Part shown: in pieces, positions 48,326-62,800 of the stretch
Position numbering within the stretch: the stretch's first letter is position 1
Layout: every line of letters starts with the position of its first letter
Assembly: GCA_033063855.1 (NCBI GenBank)
Contig: CP093831.1
Coordinates: 7,874,001-7,938,000 of the forward strand
Reading direction: 5' to 3'
Length of the DNA stretch: 64,000 bases
Source: Smittia aterrima
Taxonomy: Eukaryota > Arthropoda > Insecta > Diptera > Chironomidae
The notes under the pieces: generated by a model
What the model saw: the letters and a program-made list of their open reading frames with translations, nothing else
Told to the model about the DNA's origin: nothing
The model's database searches: none
Program-made: the position numbers and the translations under genes

Positions 48326-49696
48326 ACATTAGGATCACGAAACAATGGGAGATCTGATATCACCCGAGGGAACATTTTCCCAAAACGAAACCTTTTTTCT
48401 CTCTCAAGACAATGACAACGAAAACATTCAACCCAGAAACACAAATTTGTTTGCGAAATAATCAATCAAACTCATCTGTATGCTACATTGACTAAGTCGC
48501 AAGCTACGTGATCGCTTCGAGTTGGAGCATAATTCTCGCTTAAATGGAAACTTTTCCTTTTCTTCCTTTTCCGAGTTGAATTGTCTATGAGAGAGCATAG
48601 ATTGAACGAAAAGTTTAAGTACATGAAGTAAAATTTAGTTCTCGGTAATTTCTTTCTTTTAAAAGTTGACTTCCTGCCTTTGTTGAGTCTCTCAATGTTC
48701 CTTTCTTTCTTTCTTCGTCGACAAACAGAAGAGAGCGGAACAAAGTTGATTACATCACATCTCAGTCTGAGATTTGTTATCAGCAAGTAAATTGGCCGGC
48801 AATTGAAAGAAGCGCGTGTGTAGCAGCACAGATTTCTCGTCTTTATGGTTTCATTCCTTTTGTGTGAACGATTTCCTGATTGCGACAATGACGAATTCAT
48901 TTCAATTTAGAATGAACCGCATCGTTTATCTCAGGAACTTTCACTGATGACAAGTCGTGAACCACGATCGTGAAACAAACAAGAAAAGTGGTAAACTCTC
49001 TCTCACGAATTGATTTATTTGAACGCGAACTTGAAAGTAGAACGACTCGGGAGATCGATAAAAATATTTTTAGCTTCTTAAATGAAATTAAAATATTTTC
49101 AACTGAAAAGTTTAGATTTTCATGTCTGAGAAGTTGCCAACTCTCAAGCGAGTCATCGGCGATGAGAAAATGTCACAAAGTTTCCTTTTCGACCTTCTTC
49201 GTTTAAACTGCCGCACGCAACTTCTTCCAATATCAAAGAAATTGCCCACGTGAGATTTTGCTTTGTGATAAAAAGTTGAGAAAGGAGAAGAGAGAAAGTT
49301 GGAAATTTTAAATTGGATTGAACATTCTTTACGGTTAGCGCGTTCATCAAGCGTTTTATGTGCAAAGCCGGTAAAAGCTCCACAGGCTCCATAAAAACTT
49401 TATTCGCAACTTTCCCAATTTCATGAAAAATCAAATTTGCTGCTTTTGATTAGGTTTCTGTTGTTTTGTAAACTTTTAGTCTCCTGCAGTCTGCGGAATG
49501 TTCGAAACGTCTCGGATGAGTCACGAAACTGTCTGTTTCCTAGATGATTTACCTTTCGCATCGAAAAGTGAATTTAATTCTTATCGAACAAGCGCGCTGA
49601 CACATTCAAATTGGATTTACTTTTCAGACAGAGATAATTTGGACAAGACACGAACGTGACAATTACTAGACGCGATCATAAGAGAAGAAGAGGAAA
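48326..49696 (-). repeat. Repeat B: 1.4-kb arm of a long inverted repeat
   Basis: Reverse complement of 29463-30858; see repeat A for identity. The inner edge (48326) starts 160 bp after the esterase stop. The inner ends of the two arms are 17,467 bp apart. The same two open frames appear here on the minus strand (48472-48900, 49153-49434) and are not considered genes. Confidence 0.9.
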
Positions 49697-50980
49697 TCAA
49701 AAGTCTATGAAGATTTTTGTCTACGAGGTCAATGTCGAGCAATTTCTTCAAAAACTTGTAAAAATACTTTTCAGCAAAAATTTTTTTGGAGATGAAAAAT
49801 AATCAAAACTTTGCTGAATGTTATCGAATGAGATTCCTATTGTAAATAGATGAAAACATAAAAAGTTATTCGAGAGCTTAAATAAACAGTTTTCATAAAA
49901 TAATTTTGCTTACTTAGATTTCTCGAGCTTCTTTCCACTCAGCCCGAAAAACTCAGTTAAAATGATTTATTTTCAAAGCTCCCCTTCAAGCTAATCCTTC
50001 ATTCCGTGTAATTTCAGATTTTGCGTGATTTTTAATCAAAGGATTATGAAAGCAAACAAACTGAGTTTCTCGATGCCTGAATCAGAAACTTTTATTAATT
50101 GTAAAGTTTCACGAACTGCGTCTTTACAATCCGCTCAACTTGATTATGAAAGCTGGCTCAATCGGAAGCGAGAACTGTGACGATATCTGACTGTGTAAAC
50201 ATAAAGTTAATTTTAACTTTATGATCCTAGAAACTTGTGTGGAACTGACTTAATTCTGAATAAATTTCACATTGTAGAGATGAAGTTTTTAATTAAAATC
50301 AGAGAACTTTTTAATAAACAATGCATTGTAAGTTGGGTTAGTCCGCTTATTAAGTTATTCAGCCGGCTCATCAAATGCTCACATTCATCGCTCTTTGGTA
50401 CATCACGTTCGAATGGAATTCATCAAAGTGAAGCTTCAAACACTCACATCTGTGAGCTCTCAGGCTTCAATTACATTCCATTTTAATTCAATTTAGCAAA
50501 AATTTAACTTTTTCAATAAAGAAATATTTTTCTGACTTCAGCGGACATTGCATATGGAAGCGTTTCATAAATTATTTCATCGCTTGCACAAACGGTAACT
50601 CTGCACGTGATGATTTATTGCGCTTTTACTTCTGAGAATCTCAAAGTTTTTGCTATTTACTCAGCAGCAATAAAACATTTTCTCGCACATTCGCTCACAC
50701 TTTGCCATAACAAAGTAAGCGATGCTTTTGAGAACGAATTATTGCACAGTTACTAACGATACGAAGCTCTATCTTCATCTCGGAAGTTCAATTATTTCAT
50801 TTCCTTGCAGCAACTCTTCAGTTATCAAGGCTGACCACAAAAATTTCTTATTCAGTTTCATCATAAACTTCTAACTACATTCATTTCTGTAAGCGGTTGA
50901 CCACAGCTTTTGCAAGTCGGATAATCTAGCCACCCCCTAATGATCGTAATCGGATATTTGAAATTTCAATTTCCTTTCTA

Positions 50981-50997
50981 TCTCTCTCTCTCTCTCT
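50981..50997. repeat. TC microsatellite
   Basis: About eight TC units, seen directly. Confidence 0.8.
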
Positions 50998-53895
50998 GTC
51001 TCTTCACAAGAAAGTGACTAGAAAGTATTATAGAATATTTTCTTGTGAGAAGTTTTGATATCGCATCGAATGATGAACATACTGATGCTATTTCCTCTCG
51101 AGCGAGAGAAACTTTTTGCTGTGAATTTTCCACTTGACCTAACTGAGGATAATGGCGTGTGAGTTGTTGGGTGGAATTTCTTAACACGACGATGACCTAA
51201 ATTAAAATTTCCATCTTTGCTACAGGTTGCTGCGTAGTTCCTTCTTTCCTCTCACGTGATTTCTGATAAACTCATTCTCACGACTTCTTTTCAATGCTAA
51301 GAGATGTAAATTCAATCATACGTTTCCGTTAAAAAGGATCATGGAATGGCTAAAGTCTTTTGTAGTCTCGATTTAGTCGGAGCAAGTGAATCAAATAAAT
51401 GGAAAAAGGTGTTTGAGATGAAATCGAAGGAGAAACGAGAGCCCGGATAGTGATAATATTTATTCAAATGGTCAGAAAATGCTCTCAAAGGATTTTTTTT
51501 ATCGGACTAAATTTATTCATCGCTATAGAGCAAACACAAAAGGCAAATCGATGAAATACGATCGTCGGAAAATAAATTTAAATGCTTTTGTATTTTTGCT
51601 TGTGCTATCACCGTGACAATCGGAATGCTGCTGGCATCGTCGTGTGTCATGTTAGAAAGGGAAAAAACAAGGAACGTGTTGATAGAAGCGAAAGAAGAGG
51701 AAAAGGAAAGTTCATGACGGCAACAAGACTTGCAATTACATTTCTGCTCATCCAACTTGGAAAACGTAATTTTCAATTTATGAGCGAGCAGTGTCCGTTG
51801 AAAGCAGAGCAGCATGTTTCATTGTAACATTTCTGCAGATATTTTGAGGGAACTTTTGCCATTTCACTCTGGCTAACATGGCAAATGCACAGAAGAGAAT
51901 TGAATTTAAAATAAAACTCAACGAGGAAATGAAAATTTTAAATAGAAAGTAAATTTAATTCGATTTTCGTTTCATTTAAATCATTTTGTTTCATTTATTG
52001 CCTCAGGTATTTTAAAGAGCGTAGTCAACATTTTGCAAAATGCTCGACAAGTTTACACCAAAACTTTACAAGAATGTTGACTTGTTATAAGATTCCTTGG
52101 GATTTCTTCACTCCTCTAGTAACAACTGAAACTTTATTCTCATCGCGAGTTTTAAGAGAATCTTCAACTTAAAGGATTGCCAGTAAAAGATGAAATTTCA
52201 TCAAATCACTAACAAAGTTTGCTCTTTGAATTGTAAATATTTATTTTCCGGAAGCTTTTTCGTTCTGAAATGTTCGTTTGTCCGCAACCAGATCAGATAG
52301 GTTTGCGTCGTTCAGCTGAAAAGTTTTGTCGAAGCGAGATTTTATGGAAATTTATTTCGCGGTTCATAGAAATCGTTTTGATGTATCGGCTCGAGCGGAT
52401 GTTTTTTCGATTAAACCACATTTTGCTACAGCAAAAGCTCCGCTCTATCGAGAATTGAGTTTCCACTTTGATGAAGTGCTTATCTATTGACCGCTCTCTG
52501 GCACTTTATGTGTTTTTGAACGGTTGTATCGTTTTTCCTCTCGATGCCCGGCGACGTAATTTATATCTCTGACATTTCACCCTCGCCCAACGAAACATTT
52601 CGTGCCGCAAACAAGTTTAGATTATGCTGGGAAAAATGTCCAGCATGCCATGTGTCCGAGAGAAGCTACGAGCAACGATACGAAGAATTCCACAAAATAA
52701 AATCCCTCAAATAAATTAAGAAAAAGAAATTTCCTTAATTTTCCAATTTTCTTTTCCCTCATTTCTTCTTGTTCTATCCTTGAAATTCTCAAATGACATT
52801 GAGACCCACGAAGCGAACAAAAAAACGGGAAAGAATGTTGTCTTTGGGTTAGATTTGTGGTCGACTCTCGAGAGCACAAGACGGGTCTTTTGGTGCTGCT
52901 TTGTGTCTTCTTCTCTCTATCGCATATAACACAACCATAATCACATAAGCTTTTTTAAAAAAAGGCACATACACTCGAGAATGATTGGCTCAAAAGGCGA
53001 CAGTATCTAGGAGAGGAATGTCGAGAATAGAAGACGAGAAAAATTGTCGAGGCAGAAGTCTTTCTAACGACAAGCTTTACAGCTTTGCAAAACCTTCCAT
53101 CACAATTTCATGATTTAAGATTGTTGAGATATTTTCTTGGATTAAGCTTTGAGTGTTCATATCAATTGAATTCATGAGACGAAACAAACTCTTTGACTTG
53201 GGTTAGTATAAACAATTTACTTGAGTTGACAGTTTTCAAGGGGAAACGAGGGAAAGCAATTTGTAACCAAATGTTATTATTATTAATAACTCAGATATCA
53301 ACACAGAAAATTGAAAATAAAAGTTCTGTCTAAAGCTCAAGAGTTGAGTAAGATCTTGGTGTTTAAACGGCTGGTCTAAATTTTATCGGGAAACCAAGAA
53401 GTCCTTGTCATGTCGTAATGTAGATCCTCAAAAGTTTCATCAAATTAAAGTTAAGTCATATGAATCATCATTCGATAAACGATTCGATGACGTCAACAAA
53501 TTTATGTTATTTCGACTATGTTAGAATCCGAAACAATTTCAATTTGAGGTTGTCATCAAGTCAAAATTCAGGAATGAGAGAGAAAGTTGCAAGAATTTGA
53601 GAAGTATTTTCAAGAAAGCAGAAATCTAGAGATGGATCTTTGTGGTAGCTTTAAGTCTATGAAAAATAGATTTTCATTTTTATTTAATAAAAACATCGGA
53701 AAATGCGAAAAACATCAACTACGGTTAATCTTTGGAATCTTTGAAAACGAGCGCCACCTAATGAGCATCCCTTAGCAACAGATATCGAATTAAGCCCCAC
53801 CTGGTTAAAAATATATCGTTATTTTCAAATTTAACGGATTATTTTATAAAATCAACTTCAATTGCTATTCTTGATAGTTAAGCTTCCTCAGATTA

Positions 53896-56168
53896 TTAAT
53901 TGTCTTCAAAGTAAACTTTGGGTTTGTAGTGATTGCAAGTTGGAAAACCTTTTGGTGGCTTCACCATTTCACGCGATTCTCCGACTTGAAAAACGAGAGC
54001 CATTCCGTTTACCATGTGAAATTCTAGATTGAAGAAAAATTGAAAATAGTTTTGTCTAATGACAGAATTTAATCGCTCACCATAATGACAATGAAAAAAC
54101 CACCAGCCTGGATTGTCCGCTTTAAATCTAAGAATTACATAGCCACTCGGTGGAATCGAAATCGTGTCTTTTAAAGGTTTTCTCTTTCTTTGATTAAGTA
54201 AAATCCGAGAAGAATTCTGAGCCTTAGCGCAAGTCATCTTTTGTTTGACATCATTCGTTCCCATGCTCATCACGATGAAACTGTAGCCATGCAAGTGAAA
54301 TGGGTGACTGATAAAATTGTAAATCTCACTTTCATCAAAAACGATAAGTTCAACAATCGAATTAAGTTTAACTTTCAAACGATGAACACATGGACAGACA
54401 ATTTTGCCTTCGCAGGAATGAGGAAGCGAATCTTTGTCGCAGAAATCGCTATCATCAACAAGTTGTGGTTGCGTAAGAGGAGAGAACGAAGGGAACTTAA
54501 ATGTGATTCCATTGATTTCTCCACGCCGAATCACGGCCTTATTGCGGCCACCATCTAAATGAATTATGATTGTTGATGCTGTAAAACCAAATGATAAATC
54601 AACTTACTCATGAAGTGTTCATATTTGTTTGGTCCAGTAACGTCAGAAACGTTGACTACTTGGTTGTCAAATCCAAGACAAAAACTATAATCAGGAGTAA
54701 CATCTGAGATTCCAAGAGAACTAACGTAAGAGCTCAAGTCGGATATATCATAATCTTTGATGGTTGCTTCGTCTAGCAGGTGAGGATTGTTGATCGACTA
54801 GAAAAAATATTAAAAATATTTTGTGTCTTGATATTAAAAGAATTTGTCAAAAATTACAATCGAACCACCAAAATCTTCATCGTATTGCGGGAAATTTATT
54901 TTTGGAAAAGCGATGTCGATCAGTTTAGTTGCGGAGTCTTTGTATGATAAAATCGCGAATTGCTGAAGTTTAAGCGTTCTACAATCACCTTGACCTCTTA
55001 GTCTTATCAAGAAAGTGTCTAATCAAATAAATAAAAAAAAAATAAAAAGAATTTTCATTCTTACGCATTGACTTACCTCCAACCTGATTTCCATTTACTA
55101 CAAAATCATACCGTTCTCCAGGATTTGAATAAAGTATATCAACTGAAACAGGTTTTAGATTAGAGGAGTCGCTAGCAATGACATTCAACTTGTGATCTTT
55201 AATTTCTAGTGAAACGGGACAGGAATGACTTCCACTGTTGGCAAGCCGGAATCTGTAACGCAAGCCTCGAGTAATGCGAAAGACTTCAACGGGTGTGTTG
55301 ATCTTTGCTCGGCCGTTCTGATCTTGAATTATTCCCTTGCCGTTGATCAAATAGTTTGTTGGTGCGAAGGGAATTCCATCTCTCAAACCTGGGTCGTACC
55401 TTTCTCAAATAAATTCTGATCAATTTTGTCATCTTTGAAGACTCATCTTCAATTCAATTTACCATTCACCATCTTGGTACATCCAATCAGTGACAACAAT
55501 TAAATGCTCTTTCAAGTCTTTATCGTACAAATTGGAATTAGAATCATACTTGGGATCTTCTCTCACAACGATCCCGCCGAAAATCCCGTTAGCCTTATGA
55601 TGCCCAACGTGACTGTGATAATAGTACGTCCCAGGCTCAGCCGCGTAAAACAAGTAACGAAAGGTTGTAGAATAATCAATTGGACATTGAGTTATGAAGG
55701 GAATTCCGTCAGAGTATGGAGTCTTGCGTTGATCGAAGCCATGCCAATGGATACTTGCAGCTGTTCCTCCCATTAGATTGAATACATCAACAACAATTCT
55801 GTCGTCTTTACAAACATGAAACGATGGCCCAGGAATTTGTCTATTAACTGTCATTATTCCTCGCATCACTCCATCAGCAGTAACGCATTGCTCGTTGTAG
55901 CAATCGAGTAGATTTGAATTATTAGTGCCGCATGATCCACAAGCACTTAAAATATTTAAAACTCAATCTTGAGCTTACAATTTCTTCAATCAACTCACGG
56001 TCCCAAAACATGATAACGTTCCAAAAAGAAATTAAAATAACAAATTTGAGAAGTTGTGTTTTTGCAGTCTCTAAAGCAAAGGTTGCCGGGATATTTCTCC
56101 AAGTTAACTTCCACATCTTTAAGAGCCACAAGACCAACCAGCGAGATAATTATAAAACTTCCCAACAT
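53896..56168 (-). CDS. Laccase-like multicopper oxidase
   Basis: Seven exons (55999-56168, 55463-55945, 55077-55399, 54858-55018, 54608-54797, 54081-54578, 53896-54023) in matching phase give 650 residues. A hydrophobic start (MLGSFIIISLVGLVAL) fits a signal peptide, followed by the insect laccase Cys-rich segment (CFRDCKNTTSQICYFNF, ACGSCGT). All copper-binding blocks are present: IHWHGFDQRKTPYSDGIP, YYYHSHVGHHKANGIFGG, HPFHLHGYSFIVM and, across the last intron, HCHYEFHMVNGM. The type-1, -2 and -3 copper ligands look complete, with Met in the axial region, so it should be an active extracellular phenol, metal or ascorbate oxidase. It is not close enough to the highly conserved cuticle-tanning laccase 2 for me to call it that. 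On the minus strand, TATAATAAGG lies at 56224-56215 and TCAGT just before the ATG, as possible promoter elements. The next gene on the same strand, crumbs, is unrelated. Confidence 0.9.
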
Positions 56169-56867
56169 TTTGCACTGAAAGATTAAACGAAACTATTCCT
56201 TTTTCAATAGTTCGCCTTATTATATCCAAGCTTTCATATTTGATTGAAGTAAGCAAGATAAGTGAGATAAGTAAAATTGTGAGTCAAGGAAAAAGATCGT
56301 TGCAGTTCAAAATGAATCCAAGTTGCTTTATCTCGTTTGTGCAAAAACCTTTTTATAATTTTTAAAATTTTATTTCTCTTCTTGGAAAAGATTTCCTCGT
56401 GATTGACAATGCCACATTTTAGTTTTCTTCTTTAATTTATGTTCATTCAATAACCGAAAACTTTGTCATTTATTTGTTGAAACTTGAATTTATCTAACTA
56501 AACTAATTGATCATTTTGTTCATTTGATCCGTTCGATAAAAAAAACTTCATTCTCTTCTCTTCACGGACGGTAATTGATTTCATGATAAATCTTTAAACT
56601 GAGAGCGTTTCTAAAGCTTCAGTGTTAAGGCCACAATCAAATGTGATGTCGTTTAGTGGAATATTGTTTTAATATAAAAACGATTTAAGTACTAACTTTG
56701 ATTGTTACTGTCGTCATAACTTACTCGTAATACTATCTTCAATTAATCAACATTTTCTGTCTTTCGTATCACATTAAAAGCTAAGTTAAATCTCAGATCC
56801 GTTCTGTCGAATGTCTTAAGTTATTCGCATTCATTCCTATCTCATTCAAACTTTTCGTTCATTCACT
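56169..56867. other. Gap between laccase start and crumbs 3' end
   Basis: 700 bp holding the laccase upstream region (TATA-like sequence near 56220) and the crumbs 3' untranslated region. No other feature seen. Confidence 0.5.
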
Positions 56868-59800
56868 TTAAATAAGTCGCTCCTCAGGAGGTGGCTTCAG
56901 CACGTTATCCATCTCGAGTCGTGGATTGCAATATTCTTGAGCTGATGGACTATAGGTGCCTCTTGTTGCTCGCTTGTTCCTCGCCATCACAAGGAAGAAA
57001 GTGAGAACGATGCCGCAAATAGCGAGCAAACCAACAATAATTGGAACGACGATAATTGCAATATCGCCTGCAGTTGTTCCTGATCTCAGAAGGGCCTACA
57101 AAAGAATTAGAATTAAAGAAACTTCATAGAATATTTAACTTCAATAAACTCACCGGTTCAGAGCAATTCTTTCCAGCAAATCCTTCAAGGCATTGGCACG
57201 TGTAATCAGGGAACGTTGAACACGTCTCTAGGCAAATCGCTCCGTTCGTACAAGGCTCGCTCTCTTGACAAGGATCAAGCAAGCTGCATTCAGGACCACA
57301 CATGCCTTCATTGCATTGACATCTGTAAAATCAATCGATTAGTTAACATTCAGAAGATTCTTCATAATCTTTTCTCTTACTTGTAGGATCCTTTTGTGTT
57401 TATGCAAGTTCCTTGACCGCCACATGAAATGCTTTCAGTCAAACATTCATCGATATCGGATTCACAGCTTTTGCCAACGAATCCGGTTCCAGTGCAATCG
57501 CATTCGTAATCAGCTATGAGATCAGTGCATGATCCGTTGTTTTGACATGGCACTGAATCACATTCATTGATGTTAATCTCGCAGTAGCGACCGCCATAAC
57601 CTTTTTTACAGTCGCAAACTGGACTGGAAACGTCAGTCAAGCAAATTCCATCGTTTTTACAAGGTTCAGCAATGCAATAAGCGTAATCGCAAAGCGCTCC
57701 TTGGAAGCCTTCTCGACAAATGCATGTAAAGTTGTTTCCAGTCGTCGAGTCTGTAAAACAAGAAATTAAAATCAATTTATCAATTTTATTTTTAAAAACT
57801 TACTAAATCCATCTTGACAAGTTGATCCAGATTTGCATGGAGAGTTCTCACAAGTCACAAGGCGCAACACATCGCATTGCTTTCCAGCGTAATCTTCATG
57901 GCATTCGCAACGGAAATCAGCAATCAAATCTGTGCAATTTCCGCCGTTATGACAAGGTCGCGACTCACATTCATCGATCTCCGTCTCACAGAACTTTCCA
58001 TTGTAACCGTTCAAACATTGACAAGTGTAGAATCCGATGTCGTCGATGCAGGTCGAGTTGTTGGTACATTCAGACTGAAGACACTCATCGATGTTTTGTG
58101 AGCAATCATCTTTTTCGTATCCTATCGGACAATCGCAAGCGTAGTTCTCTGATGGATTGCGACAGATTCCACCGTTCTTACAATCTTGTTCGAAGCAAAG
58201 AATGCAACCTTCTTCTGGTTTTGTCGAGTTCAAGCTGAAATGAGCTCTTTGAGGAAGATTATCGGCTTCCAACTCGGGCTGAGTGAAGAATGGCAAAAGG
58301 AGTCCACCAATTCTCGTTTCTCCAATGCATCCTTTGAAAGAAGCTCCATTTGCGTTCAGGCCTTTGAGAATCGAGTTTGTCTTTGTCTGATCCATTCCAC
58401 CAAGAGAAATCGGATATTCCCCAGAGAAAAGATATTCAAAAGCTTTCATGTCGATGTGACTCGAAACTGGTGGAGAATTGTCTGAGCTTTCCCATCCTTT
58501 CCAACCTGCTTCCAACTTATTCTCAGTCACTCGCAAGAACAAAATATTCCAATCATAATCAGCTGAGTTTTCTCTTGTAAAGCGATGAGGTTCAGGGAGA
58601 TCCGATGATAGTCTCCAATGAATTGTGACCAGATCTTTGTACGCAGCTATCTCGAAGTACATGTCTTGCTCATCTTCAACATAAAGTAAAGTTCCACCTG
58701 TCTTTGTACGGTAAGCGATCTCAATTGTTTTTTCAAATGTTCCCATCTTCTCAGTCTCATCAGTTATCTTCGGAATGTAGTAATACTGAAGTGGATGATC
58801 TTCATTTCCCTTGAATGTCATGTTGGTTATACAATCGTAGCCGTAGTTGAGGTCAATGCAGGTCGCGTTGCCAGGACATTTGTGTAGCTCGCAGAACTGA
58901 ATTCCTTCACAATACTTTCCTTTGTAGCCTCTTGTGCACTCACAGCTAAAATCATTCCAAGTGTTTCGACAAGTCGCATCATGTTCGCAAGGCTTTGTTC
59001 GACAAAGATCATCAGACACTTCGCCTTTCAGAACTGACTCAGTGTTTATTGAGACTTTCCCAAAGGGCGGTGGTAACACCAAATCTTCTTCAGCATCAAG
59101 TGGATAGAGCTCGACCATCATCGCGTGTGAGCCGTTAGAAACCTGAACATCTTGAATGATTCCCTTGAAATAATCTTTCTCGTCGGGTTCCAAGTCGTTG
59201 GCTGATGCTGGAGGACCGCCGAGATACAACACTTGGGCGTTTAACTGCCCGGTCGTTGACAAAGTCTTTCTGAAATATTCAGTTCCATTCAGTTTCACTT
59301 GAACCAGAGTCGAGTTTCTGATAACTTCAATCAAATGATTGTAACCGTCGTCCAATTGTTTTCCTCCAACGGCGTACGTCTCAGGAGTTCCATTGAATCT
59401 CATGTGAACAGTGAGTTCTCCCTTTGAGAGTGAAGCTGAGATTGAAGTTTGCTCTCGAACTTCTCCATTCGGTCCAATTGTTTGATTCTTGTCGGAGCCC
59501 AAGTAGAAAACTTGACCCATCTGTTGACGAGTTCTGATGAACATTGAGATGTCTAAGATCGAACGAATAGCTCGACGAGCAATGTCGCTAACATTTACAA
59601 CGACAGCTGACTTTGTTACATTCTCATGACCGAAGGTAGCAGCAGCAATGCTGTATTTGCAGGTAGGCCCGAGATGAGGTCGCTGACAAGCACAAGAGAA
59701 CGTATGCCACAGATCAGTACAATGCCCGTTGGAGTTACAAGGATTTGGATCACACTGCTTATCTCGTCGACAACCGATGTCTATTTTAGTTAGATTTACG

Positions 59801-62800
59801 TTCTCGTCTTCTTCTTGAGGCAAAACCCATTGTCCGTTGATCACAATATCTTCTAAGCATCCAACAAAGTTTGATGGCGCTACGTGATTTGTCAAATGGC
59901 GAAGGAATGGACTTGGATTGTTGATGTATCCTCCGAGATAAGTCACCGGGAAACTCGTGTGAGATCCGTTCGTTCCTTCATAAGAGTTGATTGGATAAAT
60001 TGTTTGTTCATCGTTGGCAGAAAGAACGAGATGTGAAGAATTGATGGCGACGAAAACTTTGTGCCATTCGCTGTCGTTCAATCCTGATCCAATGAAGACG
60101 CCTTCCCATTTGTTAAGCAAAGATGAGTGAAGATTCAATCGACCATTGACAAGCTCAAGGATGTAACTGTTTGGACTAACTGAGCTATCGAATGCAGTTC
60201 CGAAAGCTAAAATTCCATTTGGTAATGTCGTGCGGAAACGAAGTTGAATGTCGTAGCCTTCCTCTCGATTTGTCTTGACGGTGATCAAACTTCCATCGAC
60301 GATGCTCATCGTGCTAACAGTTTCACAAGTTTTCCCATAAAACCCAGTCCGACACGTGCAGTTAAACTTGTGATCGATCTCATCTTCCAAGTAAGGAAGG
60401 CATGTGCCGTCGTTCTTACACGGAGACGTCTGGCAGCCTGTGAGTTCAACTGAACAGTTTTTTCCGCCATAGTTCGCATCACAGTCACATACGTAGTTAT
60501 TGCGTCCATCGATACAAGTTCCGTGCTGACAAGGTCGCATTTCACATTCATCAATGTCTTCCTACAAAGTTTTTAATAGATAATTAGTTGATTTAGATGT
60601 TTTCTTTCTTTGTTATCATTATCACTTACGTCGCAGTGCATTCCTTTAAAACCGGGCTCACACTCGCACGTGTAGTTTCCAATTCCGTCAACACATGTGC
60701 CATACTTTGAACATGGGTTGCTATCGCACTCGTTGATATCTAAAGAACAGATCGATTGTTATTTTAATTCCAGTTTCATCTAATTCGTCAACTTACTAAT
60801 TTCGCAGTTCTTTCCTTTTGTGCCTGGCACACAAATACATTCGTAGCCGCTAACGTTCTCGTAACTAAACTTTTTAGAGAAAAATGCTGGTAAATGAGCA
60901 GATGCTGGCATGTTGTATAAAGTCTGATTTGATCGTTCGAGACAAGTCCCAAAGTATTGACATGGACTCGATTCGCATTCGTTGATATCCTGAAATCATC
61001 GCGTTAAATTAATTTTCCTTTTAATAATTATCGGTCTCACCTTCTCGCAATTCTTTCCTTCATATCCCGGATAGCAAGCGCAATGATAATCGTTGATTTT
61101 GTCTTCGCAAGCCGCTCCGTTCACACAAGGATTCGACTCACATTCGTCAATGTTCAATTGACACATTGTTCCTGAGAATCCAGTTCCCGAGCAATCGCAT
61201 TTGAAGCCTCCAAGTTGATCGATACACAAACCGGAATTGTAGCAAGGATTCGATTCGCAATCATCAATATCTGTTTCACATTGTCGACCCGTCATTCCGG
61301 GAATGCAAACGCAAGAGTAGTCAGCGACAGAATCAATGCAAGTCGATCCTTTTGTACAAGGATTGGAAGCACACTCATCGATGTCAATGTTGCATGATTT
61401 TCCTTCATATCCAGGAGCACAACGACATTCGTAATCATTGATCTTATCCACGCAAGTCGCGCCATTCTTGCAAGGAACTGACAAACATTCGTCAACGTCG
61501 ATGTTACAGTTTTCTCCTGTGAAGCCGGGTTTGCAGTAGCATTGATAGCTTCCAGGTAAGTTCACACAGATTCCATTTCCACAAATCTCTTTTGCATTTG
61601 GTTCTTTGCATTCATCAATGTCGTCACAGTTTGGGCCTTGGAATCCTTGATCACAAGAGCAAGTATGTTCATTGCTAGTCCCTGGCGTTGGATGGCAAGA
61701 TGAGTTGCTTATACAAGGGTTCGACAAACAAGCGCAGTTGCCGTCGACACACTCAGCTGTTGTCACTTCATGTTCGCAAAGTTTTCCATCAAATCCAGTT
61801 GGACAAAGACAATCGTTACTGCTGTTTGGTAAACACGATCCCCCATTTGCGCACTGGCACTCATCTTGATACGGCAGAGCGAGCGGCGATTCACATCGAC
61901 TTCCTAAATAAATTTTCTATCATCAGTCAACAAAGCAAAGCAAAATCCAAAGCAAATTGATGAATTTTGAAACATTTAAAGGTCAATGACCTTCGAATAC
62001 TTTCAAAGTTCATTGAACTCTTATTGATAAGAAAACAAATTAAAATTGTTTCAAACCTGTGAAGTTACTAGGACACAAACACGTTACATTCGTTTCTTTT
62101 CCCAAGCAAGTAGCACCATTGTAACAAAAGGTCGAGCATGCATTGTTACGAGCAGATTTTTTTGGGGAGCTGGTGGATTGCAGGGGTTGAGGTACACACT
62201 GTCCAACAACACCTAAATTTTGAATTTTCGGATTGTTTTGATCAAAATAAATCAGTTTTTAGAATATTTACATCTCGAAATGTTCATTGTGCCGGAAGTA
62301 AAATGTGATTCGTGTGTTGGAATTTAATAATAAAAGCGATCATTGCAAAATGAAATGTTGTGCATTCAATGAAGTGTTGGGAAATGAAATTCTCTGTTCA
62401 GTTCTAATGACTAAGCATTCTGATCATAACTACACGACTTTGTCTTCATCAACAATCGATTGCTCAATCATCGTTGAATGCACAATTCAAGCTTTCACAC
62501 AAGTGAGTCTAATGGTGTTAATGAAAAATGAATAAATCTAATGACGAGTCTAATTCAACTTCTTTTGGTGCCTTAAATTTATAAATTACCTGTCATGCCG
62601 TGTTTACAGACACACCGCCCATCCAAACAATCCGAATCCCTGGGTGTGATTTCACAAAATTGTCCCGAAAAACCTCTGCCACATTTGCACTTAAAGTTAC
62701 CTTTTTCGGTCTCTATGCAGGTCCCTCCGTAAAGACATGGAGATGACTGACATTCGTTGACGACTTGATCGCAGTTCTCACCGCCGAAACCAGGCTGACA

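Larger units (their letters stand above)
48166..53895. other. Non-coding region between esterase and laccase, containing repeat B
   Basis: 5.7 kb. Repeat B occupies 48326-49696. A TC microsatellite lies at 50981-50997. Remaining open frames (for example 51513-51815 and 51582-51827 on opposite strands, 53587-53775) have no domain or splice context. Nothing else recognised. Confidence 0.5.

Noticed and set aside
57822..58485. Long plus-strand frames opposite crumbs
   Set aside because: Shadows of the EGF-rich coding sequence on the other strand; the minus strand carries the unmistakable protein.
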